Shown: positions 18,663 to 26,426 of the stretch, in pieces
How the letters are laid out: the number at the start of each line of letters is the position of its first letter
Position numbering within the stretch: position 1 is the first letter of the stretch
Origin: CBDBBY01 sp965203795
GTDB taxonomy: Bacteria; Pseudomonadota; Alphaproteobacteria; Rhodobacterales; Rhodobacteraceae
NCBI GenBank assembly: GCA_965203795.1
Contig: OZ241915.1
Location: 3,100,001-3,164,000 of the forward strand
Direction of reading: 5' to 3'
DNA length: 64,000 nt
Program-made: the position numbers and the translations under genes
The notes under the pieces: generated by a model
Seen by the model: the letters and a program-made list of their open reading frames with translations, nothing else
Told to the model about the DNA's origin: nothing
Database searches by the model: none

Positions 18663-20066
18663 GTGTTGAAGCACTTGAAGCGCATTCGGGCGTCGCCGGA
18701 GCAGCTCAGAATTTTTAGCGCGAACCAGCTTGGCGCGGAGTTGATACGAGGCGCCGCCGGGAGCGGGAAGACCACAACCGCAATCTTGCGCCTTGCATCG
18801 TTGGTGAACCTGATGCGCGCAAGAAAGGACCGCGTTGACGATGAAAGCGCGGTCCGAGCACTGCTGCTCACATTCAATAGAGCGCTTGCCGGGTATGTCA
18901 GCGCATTGATTGAAGCACAGGTTACGGGTAAGGGACATGAAATAGAGATCTATACATTTGCGGAGTGGGCGATGAGCGAACTTCGTATAGGCTCCGTCCA
19001 AGCCGACGCCGCCCGTGCCGCTCTGTGCGGTTTGGCCACGAGGTTCGCTGGGCTTGATTCGCGTTATCTCATGGGCGAAGTTGAATATCTTCTTGGGCGT
19101 TTCAAGCCCAACGAGCTTGAAAACTACGTTACAAGAGAGCGCACAGGCCGCGGAACATCGCCCCGAGTAGATGCAGATCTAAGACGGCGCATTTTGAACG
19201 AAGTCGTTTACCCATATTGTCAACATCTTGACAGCAACAAGTGGATCGATTGGAACCGCCTGGCGATCAAAATGACTCACGATATCTCCTGCCTCGGTTA
19301 CGACATTATTGCAGTCGACGAAAGTCAAGATTTTTCTGCAAATCAAATTCGCGCCGTCAATCATCATTTGGCACGTGATCATGCTGCTATCTTTGTTACA
19401 GATACTGTCCAGCGAATTTACGATCGCGGATTCACATGGATCGAAGCTGGCGTAAGCATTGCGGCCAACCGTTCGCATCTATTGCGCGAGAACCATCGAA
19501 ATACTAAGGAAATCGCTGCGTTCGCACGCGGGATATTGAATGGGATATCCGTCGATGCCGACGGGGTTCTCCCCGACCTCAATGCGGCAACGTCATCCGG
19601 ACCGCGTCCCAAGGTAGTTATAGGTCGCTACAACAAGCAAGTTTCATGGGCGATCAATTTCATTTGCCACAATATCGAACTGACTCACGAAACAGTAGCC
19701 TTTTTAAAACCCCAAGGGGGTGGTTGGTTCAATGCAATCAAAAGCGAACTCAGCAAATTTGATATCAAATATGTCGACATGCAACGAAGGCGCGATTGGC
19801 CGCGGGGTAGCGAAAATGTTGCGTTGTCCACGTTCCATTCGGCAAAGGGTCTTGAATTTGATTATGTATTTGTCCTTGGCTTCAATCAACGGAACACGCC
19901 CTTTGACGACGAAAATTTGACGGATCAGATTCAAGTTCTCAGACGCTTGCTTGCCGTCGCGATTGCACGTGCCAGAAAGCAGGTTGTTATTGGGTACAAG
20001 TCAGGAGAGGAGTCACGGTTGACAAGATACTTTGCAACGGGTACCTTCGAAAGGGTTGCACTATGA
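18663..20066 (+). CDS. SF1 (UvrD/Rep-like) helicase, first gene of an ADP-ribosylation operon
   Basis: 467-residue superfamily 1 helicase. Walker A is GAAGSGKTTT (30-39), motif II is VDESQDF, the Arg-rich stretch LRENHRNTKEIAAFARG fits motif IV, ALSTFHSAKGLEFDYVFV is motif V and LLAVAIARARKQVVI is motif VI. The set is complete, but the protein is short compared with UvrD because the 1B/2B insertions are reduced. The start is GTG 18663 or TTG 18666. The stop overlaps the DarT-like gene by four bases (ATGA). DNA composition is lower in GC than the flanking genes. A role in unwinding or displacing modified DNA is inference. Confidence 0.88.
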   Translation: MLKHLKRIRASPEQLRIFSANQLGAELIRGAAGSGKTTTAILRLASLVNLMRARKDRVDDESAVRALLLTFNRALAGYVSALIEAQVTGKGHEIEIYTFAEWAMSELRIGSVQADAARAALCGLATRFAGLDSRYLMGEVEYLLGRFKPNELENYVTRERTGRGTSPRVDADLRRRILNEVVYPYCQHLDSNKWIDWNRLAIKMTHDISCLGYDIIAVDESQDFSANQIRAVNHHLARDHAAIFVTDTVQRIYDRGFTWIEAGVSIAANRSHLLRENHRNTKEIAAFARGILNGISVDADGVLPDLNAATSSGPRPKVVIGRYNKQVSWAINFICHNIELTHETVAFLKPQGGGWFNAIKSELSKFDIKYVDMQRRRDWPRGSENVALSTFHSAKGLEFDYVFVLGFNQRNTPFDDENLTDQIQVLRRLLAVAIARARKQVVIGYKSGEESRLTRYFATGTFERVAL

Positions 20067-20740
20067 CTTTGCAGACTGCTGTTGAACGTCGATGCATAAC
20101 GGAAGTTGTGCATTTTACTACAAATCACGGGATTGTTGGTGCGCTGGAATGTAGACACCTGTTGTCACGCCCATATTTACAGGAGAACAAACATCTTCGT
20201 CATGTTCTCAAGTTAAACGCCTTGGTGAGGCCGGAGGAGTTTGCGCTTTTTGACGAATCGGAAGACTGGGTTCGATTTGTGAATTTATCTATTTCAAAAA
20301 TTAATAAGCGGTTTTTTGACATATCCAGAAGATGGCATAGCGGTGCGAACGTTTGGTGGTGTATTTTTGCTTTTGATCCATCGATCATGACACATGATGG
20401 GGTTAGATTTGCGACGACCAATAATGGCTATGACTTGTGTTGCCGAGCGCGCGGCGAGGAGGGATTTGAGGCGTTGTTTGCACCGCAAATTCCCCGACTG
20501 GCTAAAGGACGAGACGGAATGCCGTGGACAGTTGCGAGGGAAACGAGGCCCGACCACTTGCCCACGTGTGAGCAAGCGGAGGTATTGTATCCAGAGAGAC
20601 TCAGCCTCGATTATCTCAACACGGTGTATGTTGAGGAAGTCAACCAGCAGGACATCGTTGTAGGATTGCTGAATGATTTCAACTATAATGGCGTCGACGT
20701 CGTTTTGCAGCCCGAGAAATATGTTGGAAGGAAAAATTGA
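20063..20740 (+). CDS. DarT-like DNA ADP-ribosyltransferase (DUF4433-type)
   Basis: 225-residue protein with the outline of DarT toxins, which attach ADP-ribose from NAD to DNA bases. N-terminal block RRCITEVVHFTTNHGIVGAL and HLLSRPYL correspond to the NAD-binding start of the fold; FDISRRWHSGANVWWCIFAF is the central region; CEQAEVLYPERLSLDYLNTV near the C-terminus holds the Glu (QAEVLYP) expected to be catalytic. ATG 20063 overlaps the helicase stop and its own stop overlaps the next start (TGATG). Partner genes are a helicase and an ADP-ribosylglycohydrolase, so it is probably the toxic or modifying arm of a system. Base specificity cannot be read from sequence. Confidence 0.78.
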   Translation: MTLQTAVERRCITEVVHFTTNHGIVGALECRHLLSRPYLQENKHLRHVLKLNALVRPEEFALFDESEDWVRFVNLSISKINKRFFDISRRWHSGANVWWCIFAFDPSIMTHDGVRFATTNNGYDLCCRARGEEGFEALFAPQIPRLAKGRDGMPWTVARETRPDHLPTCEQAEVLYPERLSLDYLNTVYVEEVNQQDIVVGLLNDFNYNGVDVVLQPEKYVGRKN

Positions 20741-22938
20741 TGACTGACCTAACCGATGCTCCGGTTGCCTCGTACGGGCAATCTGAATACGAAACCGCCG
20801 TTGTGAACTCGTCGCTTTGGGCGACAGCGGGCGACGCCCTTGGATGGATCACGGAGCTTTCTCACGGCGTAGACGGCGTCCGACGCAGAACTGGAAAGGA
20901 GAGAGTTACAGAACCGGTAACTTGGCGGAGACACATCGGAGGGAAATCCGGCGTTAATGTCGATCTTCCGGTTGGAGCGTACTCGGATGACACTCAACTT
21001 CGGCTTTGTGTGTCACGATCAATTCGGGGAACTGGTGTTTTCGACGTCGAGGCTTTCGCAAAAGTTGAAGTTACATCATGGCAGGGATACTGTTTGGGTG
21101 CCGGAATTGGATCTAAGGCTGCTGCAAAGAATTTATCGAAGCGAACTGTTAATTGGTATACAAATTTCTTTTCTACTGATCGCCAGAAATACACCAAGGC
21201 CGGCGGCAACGGTGCTGCGATGAGGATTCAACCTCATGTGTGGAGTGCAAGTGCGTCTGTGTCGCGTGATGAAATGTTGCGTCGTGTAATGAGCGACGCG
21301 ATTGTGACACATGGACACCCTCACGGATTTTGCGGCGCCGTTTTTCATGCTCTTTGCATCTGGCATGTATTGCGCGAACGTGAAATCCCATCCATTGAAA
21401 TCGCTAGAGGATTTGTTTCAGAATTGGGCAGACTGCCTGATATCTTCAAGGACGACCCAACACTGCCTGTGTTTTGGATGCCTGCTTGGGAAAGAGAGTC
21501 TGGCTGGAGTTTCGAAGACGCTATTGGCGCACTTCAAAAGGGCGCGTTTCAAGATATTGCACTAGTCAAAGAAGCATTTGAAACACCGGACTCCGCGGGC
21601 AAGCGCAGCCTAATTTATCACGATGTCTTAGAGCGGCTAGGTTGCCTCTCCGAAGAGTTTCGTGGCTCTGGGTTCAAAACTGCGCTGGCCGCGTTGGCGC
21701 TTTCATTGTTGTATTCGCCAAAAGATGTCGCCGACGCTTTGGTAAACGTGGCAAATGAACTGGGCAGCGATACCGATACGATCGCTACAATGTCTGGTGC
21801 GCTTTTAGGCACTCTAGCAAAGCATGAACCTGAATGGAAAATTCAAGATATCGAATACCTTAGATCGGAGGCGATTCGAATGGCAAACATCGCGCGAGGG
21901 GCAAGCGCAGAAAGCCATTCCTATCCCGATGTTTCCTGTTGGAGACCGCCCCGCGGGCAGTCAGATGCGGTCGGCATGTGGAATGGAAATTTGGCACTAA
22001 AGGGCATCGGGGTGCTTGAGCCGCAAGAAAAAAAATACATATCGAGGACTTCGGTGTGGCAGTGGTTTAGGCTGACTTTCGGTCAAAGCATTCTTGCAAA
22101 ACGGCGGTTGAATGATCAATCGCTTGTAGATGAAAGCCAAATGCCATCGCTACCGTTGCTTTCGGTGGCGAGCAGCACGAAAGTCATGAGCGATAGGCCA
22201 TCAAGCAGAATTTATGCTTCCAAGGACAAACAAAACGATAATGAACATTTTGATGAGGATACGGGTTTGCAGACGTCGACCAATGAGAGGGTCATGATCA
22301 GAGATGCGAGCCGAAAGGAAGTGAATTCCGATAGGCCGACTACGCAGGTTCTGCACAACGATGCAGGGCTTACGACGTCAAAGGCTCAAACAGCCAACCG
22401 CGTAACACACGGGCAGTGGGCGGAGGATACTGCCGAGCGACATGAGACACCCGCTGCGGAACGCGAGGTCAAGGTGCCAAATCATGAGGCCACGATAGAA
22501 GACATAGAGAGAATGGCGGCCGAGGCGCGGGATCGGCTTCAGGAGAAGTCGGTGCGGCTGCGGACCGAAGTTGACATGCATCGGGCGACGCTTGAGGAAA
22601 CATCCGGAAGGCTGCGAGGAATGAATGATGAGGTCAAGCGGATCCAGGACGATTGCGTGGCGCTAATGGAGACGCTCGCAACACTAGAAGGAACTATTCA
22701 CGACATCACGGAACGTATCCAGCAGTTCAGCAGCCGGTTGGAAGCAGCCAGAAACGAGTCGCAAAGATCAAGACTGAGAGGAACAATTTGGAGAACACGT
22801 GCCGTGAAGCATACGATTTCATCAGTAGGACATCGGAAGAAGCGTGGCTCAATCGACGCGTCACGGCGAGCCGCATCTGCTGCGCAACGCGCGAAGCCGC
22901 GCAACCGTTCCCGAACGCCAACGCGTGCTGATCGGTGA
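20740..22938 (+). CDS. ADP-ribosylglycohydrolase with coiled-coil C-terminal extension
   Basis: 732-residue protein. Residues ~15-390 are an ADP-ribosylglycohydrolase (DraG/ARH) domain with the metal-binding sites complete: ATAGDALGWITE, GAYSDDTQLRL, GGNGAAMRIQPHVW, HGHPHG and GSDTDTIATMSGALLG. The rest is unusual: a Ser/Asp/Lys-rich linker, a coiled coil (about 590-680, around DRLQEKSVRLRTEVDMHRAT) and a basic Arg/Lys tail that could bind nucleic acid. GGAAGG at 20726-20731 precedes ATG 20740, which overlaps the DarT-like stop by one base. Next to a DarT-like enzyme it most simply acts as the antidote that removes ADP-ribose. Confidence 0.86.
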   Translation: MTDLTDAPVASYGQSEYETAVVNSSLWATAGDALGWITELSHGVDGVRRRTGKERVTEPVTWRRHIGGKSGVNVDLPVGAYSDDTQLRLCVSRSIRGTGVFDVEAFAKVEVTSWQGYCLGAGIGSKAAAKNLSKRTVNWYTNFFSTDRQKYTKAGGNGAAMRIQPHVWSASASVSRDEMLRRVMSDAIVTHGHPHGFCGAVFHALCIWHVLREREIPSIEIARGFVSELGRLPDIFKDDPTLPVFWMPAWERESGWSFEDAIGALQKGAFQDIALVKEAFETPDSAGKRSLIYHDVLERLGCLSEEFRGSGFKTALAALALSLLYSPKDVADALVNVANELGSDTDTIATMSGALLGTLAKHEPEWKIQDIEYLRSEAIRMANIARGASAESHSYPDVSCWRPPRGQSDAVGMWNGNLALKGIGVLEPQEKKYISRTSVWQWFRLTFGQSILAKRRLNDQSLVDESQMPSLPLLSVASSTKVMSDRPSSRIYASKDKQNDNEHFDEDTGLQTSTNERVMIRDASRKEVNSDRPTTQVLHNDAGLTTSKAQTANRVTHGQWAEDTAERHETPAAEREVKVPNHEATIEDIERMAAEARDRLQEKSVRLRTEVDMHRATLEETSGRLRGMNDEVKRIQDDCVALMETLATLEGTIHDITERIQQFSSRLEAARNESQRSRLRGTIWRTRAVKHTISSVGHRKKRGSIDASRRAASAAQRAKPRNRSRTPTRADR

Positions 22939-23144
22939 TTCGGGGAAAGGCCGGGCATGTCGTTGCCCAGCTGAAAAGTGCATGGGGCTGAAGACCGAAC
23001 GATTGGAATTGCCCACTCCAAAGCGGAGGTCGTGCTCATAAACATTGCCTGCAGCATGGCCCGGTTGTACTGCATCCGCTTTTGCGCGTCGGCATGTACA
23101 ATCGTGCCTTCCGCAAGCGCTGCGCAAGGCGTCAGGGTTTGGGG

Positions 23145-23429
23145 TCAATAGCCCAGCAAATTGTTCTGGACGAAAATCCGGACGAAATAGATCACGAATA
23201 TCAAAACCAGCGGAGCGAAATCGACAGGCCCCGTGCGGGGCAGGAACTGCCTGATCCGGCTGTAGACCGGCTGCAGGAGCTGCTCCAGCGAATACCAGAA
23301 CTGCGCTACGATGGGCTGGTTCAAGCTCAGGACGTTGAAGCCCACGAGCCAGCTCATGACCGCGTGGATGATGACGATCACCCACGCGATATCCAGCACG
23401 AACATTAGAACTTGAATGATCGTCTGCAT
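23145..23429 (-). CDS. YggT family integral membrane protein
   Basis: 94-residue protein with two hydrophobic segments, at the N-terminus (IIQVLMFVLDIAWVIVIIHA) and near the C-terminus (FAPLVLIFVIYFVRIFVQN), separated by an amphipathic piece containing LLQPVYSRIRQFLPR. This is the standard outline of YggT proteins, linked in some bacteria to osmotic stress or cell division, without a defined reaction. It resumes the GC-rich housekeeping DNA after the island. Confidence 0.92.
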   Translation of the reverse strand: MQTIIQVLMFVLDIAWVIVIIHAVMSWLVGFNVLSLNQPIVAQFWYSLEQLLQPVYSRIRQFLPRTGPVDFAPLVLIFVIYFVRIFVQNNLLGY

Positions 23430-23683
23430 CGCCCGCTCCGGCGTGATTGCACGATTTGACTAGATTCTAGGCATTGCGAATGCAAGCCCGCAAGGGACGC
23501 GGACGGCACGCCGACTTCGGCAAACGCAACGGCTTGCCCCGCGCGCCGCACCCCCGTTTGCAGCTCGTCGGCACGCTTTGAAGGCCGAATTCGCCTTGGA
23601 GGCATACATCATGTCCGCATAGTACCTTGACATGACGCTATTTATTGTGCCCATCTACTGCTCCTTGCGGAAGGATTCGACCG

Positions 23684-25018
23684 GTGGCCAAAATCAGCAA
23701 GCGCGTCTGGGGCTGGATGTTCTTCGACTGGGCGAGCCAACCCTACTTCACGCTGCTGCTTACGTTCATATTCGCGCCGTATTTCACATCAGTGGTAATG
23801 GATGATCCGGTTCTCGCGCAGGAATACTGGGGCTGGATGCTCGCCGCTGTCGGGGTTGCCGTCGCGATTCTGGGCCCCGTGCTGGGATCCATGGCGGACG
23901 CCGGAGGCTCGAGGCTCCGCTGGATACTCGCGTTTTCGGCAATGTACGTCCTCGGATCGTTCGCCCTGTGGTGGGCGGTTCCCGGATCGGGCCAGGTCTT
24001 ATGGATTCTTTTTGCGTTCGGCATCGGCATGATCGGCCTCGAGCTCGCAACCGCATTCACGAACGCCATGCTTCCGGATCTGGGATCGGAAAAGGAGATC
24101 GGCGTGATTTCCGGATCCGGCTGGGCGTTCGGCTATGTCGGCGGCCTGATTTCCCTGATGATCATGCTCGCGCTGCTTGCCGAGAACAGCGACGGCGTTA
24201 CGCTGCTTGGCTCGCCGCCGATATTCGGCCTCGACGCGGAAATGCGCGAGGGAACGCGGTCGGTAGGCCCATTCACGGCGGCATGGTACGTGGTCTTCAT
24301 GATCCCTTTCCTGTTGTGGGTCCGGGATTCGGGAAGAACTTCGGCGGCTCAGGAAAGCCTTGCCGGGCTGGCAAGGACGATCAGGCAGCTTCCGCAGCAT
24401 CCAAGCCTGTTCTCGTACCTCGCTTCCTCGATGTTCTACAGGGATGCACTGAACGGCGTGTTCGCCTTCGGCGGCATCTACGCCGCAGGCGTGCTCGGAT
24501 GGTCGATCATCCAGATCGGCACGTTCGGCGTGGTGACGCTTGTATCCGGGTCGCTGTTCGCCTGGCTAGGCGGCTTCGCCGACCGCAGGTTCGGCCCCAA
24601 GGCGGTAATCGCCGCGTGCATTCTGGTCCTGACCGCGGTCTGCCTTGTGATCGTGACCACGTCCCAGCAGACGGTGCTTGGAATCCCGGTGGCGGATGGC
24701 TCGGGACTGCCGGACGCCGTGTTCTATATATGCGGATGCGCTATCGGCGCCGCCGGGGGCGTCATCCAGTCAGCGTCCCGCACGATGATGGTGAACCAGT
24801 CGGATCCCGAGCGGATGACCGAAGCGTTCGGACTCTACGCGTTCGCCGGCAAGGCCACTGCCTTTCTTGCCCCTTCCCTGATCGCCCTGACGACCCGGCT
24901 TACGGAGGATCTCAGGCTTGGCGTATCGCCGATCATCGTCCTTTTCCTGATCGGCCTCGTTTTGCTTCGCTTTGTCAAATTCCAACCCTTGGCGAAACTA
25001 GAATGGAAAGAAGAATGA
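23684..25018 (+). CDS. UMF1-family MFS transporter
   Basis: Twelve-helix major facilitator protein of the UMF1 (ATG22-like) group. It begins MAKISKRVWGWMFFDWASQP, the family's characteristic start, and has SRTMMVNQSDPERMTEAFGL in the C-terminal half. GTG 23684 follows CGGAAGGA at 23668-23675. 444 residues fits the family. The substrate is unknown; amino-acid efflux has been proposed for relatives. It overlaps mepA by four bases (ATGA), a pairing often seen in Rhodobacterales. Confidence 0.9.
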   Translation: MAKISKRVWGWMFFDWASQPYFTLLLTFIFAPYFTSVVMDDPVLAQEYWGWMLAAVGVAVAILGPVLGSMADAGGSRLRWILAFSAMYVLGSFALWWAVPGSGQVLWILFAFGIGMIGLELATAFTNAMLPDLGSEKEIGVISGSGWAFGYVGGLISLMIMLALLAENSDGVTLLGSPPIFGLDAEMREGTRSVGPFTAAWYVVFMIPFLLWVRDSGRTSAAQESLAGLARTIRQLPQHPSLFSYLASSMFYRDALNGVFAFGGIYAAGVLGWSIIQIGTFGVVTLVSGSLFAWLGGFADRRFGPKAVIAACILVLTAVCLVIVTTSQQTVLGIPVADGSGLPDAVFYICGCAIGAAGGVIQSASRTMMVNQSDPERMTEAFGLYAFAGKATAFLAPSLIALTTRLTEDLRLGVSPIIVLFLIGLVLLRFVKFQPLAKLEWKEE

Positions 25019-25923
25019 AGAGCAGCATGTTCGTGCCGCTGCCTGCGCTTGCGCTGGCAGCGGCCTTGTCCGCGACGGCGGCCGACGCGCAGGAAGTCAA
25101 AGCCAACCAGCTGTTCGGCGCGGCCTCGGGCCCTACCTCGGAATCGCCCGCGGCGATCGGGAGCTATGCGAAAGGCTGCATGGCCGGCGGGATCCAGCTC
25201 GAGGAAACCGGCCCGACCTGGCAGGCGATGAGGCTGAACCGCAACCGGAATTGGGGCCATCCGGTTCTGGTCGATTTCATCAAGGATCTCAGCGCCGAAG
25301 CCGTGGAGGCAGGCTGGAAAGGGCTTTATGTCGGCGACATGTCCCAGCCGAGAGGCGGCCCGATGACCTCGGGACACCAGTCCCACCAGATCGGTCTCGA
25401 TGTCGACATCTGGATGCTACCGCCCGAAAGCCTGAGCCTCAGCCGCGAAAGGCGCGAGGAAATCTCGTCGATTTCGGTGCGCACGGAAGACCAGCGGGAC
25501 GTCAACGGGAACTGGTCGGATTCCCACATGCGGATCCTGAAGGCTGCGGCGAGCGACCCGCGCGTGGACCGCATATTCGTGGCGGCCGCCGCCAAGGTTC
25601 GGATGTGCAGCCTAGCTGGCAGCGACCGCATGTGGCTCCAGCGGATCCGCCCCTATTACGGGCACAACTACCATTTCCACGTGCGCTTGAAGTGCCCCGA
25701 AGGCGCAGCGGACTGCGTAACGCAGACGCCGACGGTTGCCGAACTCTCCAAGGGCGGGGACGGCTGCGACGACACGCTGCAATGGTGGGTGACCGCCTAT
25801 CCCGACTGGCTGGAAAAGCCGAAGGATCCCGAAGCCGATCCTCCGCCGAAGAAACGCGGCGCGCGCGACTATGTGATGGCGGATCTTCCCGGCAGGTGCC
25901 AGGAGGTGCTGGGTGCCCAATAG
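25015..25923 (+). CDS. mepA: Penicillin-insensitive murein endopeptidase
   Basis: LAS-type zinc metallopeptidase that cuts D-Ala-mDAP cross-links in peptidoglycan. Zinc and active-site motifs are MTSGHQSHQIGLDVDIWM and HNYHFHVRLKCP. The first ~25 residues (ending ATAADAQE) are a signal peptide, placing it in the periplasm. Six or more Cys in the C-terminal half suggest disulfides, as in E. coli MepA. ATG 25015 overlaps the transporter stop; ATG 25003 in the same frame is possible. 302 residues is the usual size. Confidence 0.95.
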   Translation: MKSSMFVPLPALALAAALSATAADAQEVKANQLFGAASGPTSESPAAIGSYAKGCMAGGIQLEETGPTWQAMRLNRNRNWGHPVLVDFIKDLSAEAVEAGWKGLYVGDMSQPRGGPMTSGHQSHQIGLDVDIWMLPPESLSLSRERREEISSISVRTEDQRDVNGNWSDSHMRILKAAASDPRVDRIFVAAAAKVRMCSLAGSDRMWLQRIRPYYGHNYHFHVRLKCPEGAADCVTQTPTVAELSKGGDGCDDTLQWWVTAYPDWLEKPKDPEADPPPKKRGARDYVMADLPGRCQEVLGAQ

Positions 25924-26426
25924 CCACACCGCGAATGCTCGCACGTGCTTCCGATGGAGTCTGCGTGCATTCCGGGTGCATTCCGGATTGGCCGCGCCAT
26001 CCAATCGAACGGGGTCGGCTACCGATCGCTCGGTTCCCTTGGGCCAGCACGTCCCTTCGCGGAACCGCCTTTGGCAGCCTCGACACGCACCGCGGCAGAT
26101 GTCGCGCTTGCGCATCGACCGCTCAACCTTTTGCATCTACCGTATTTGCGTGTTCCCGCTGCAGATCTTGGCCGGGGTCTGGAATGCAAGTTGCGGAATC
26201 CCAACATTCCTGCGCCCATCCATTGTCTGGACATTGGATTACCCCCCCCCGTATGTTATACGCTATTGTCCAAAGGTGCCGCCGGTCGCGCGAACGCTGA
26301 GGTTCATTCCATATGAGACACGTTGTTGATGCTCCGAGTTGGTGGGAACACGGTCTTGCCAATCCGGCACTAGCGCAAGGACAGTAAGGCACACCGAAAC
26401 GATAACGAAATGACGGAGAATCGTTC
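25924..26426. other. Intergenic region upstream of the lipoprotein cluster
   Basis: About 500 bases. Its right part holds a promoter-like site with a C9 run (separate entry) roughly 165 bases before the lipoprotein start. The left part contains no supported gene. Confidence 0.6.
26234..26262 (+). promoter_or_regulatory. Possible promoter with a C9 tract between -35 and -10
   Basis: TTGGAT (26234-26239) and TATACG (26257-26262) are separated by 17 bases that include nine consecutive C (26242-26250). Gain or loss of a C would move the spacer off 17, the geometry of phase-variable surface-protein promoters in other bacteria. It lies ~165 bases upstream of the first lipoprotein gene. Both hexamers are imperfect matches, so promoter activity is inferred. 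Confidence 0.4.

Noticed and set aside
23968..25014. N-terminal extension of mepA
   Set aside because: It lies wholly inside the UMF1 transporter gene; the signal peptide begins at 25015.
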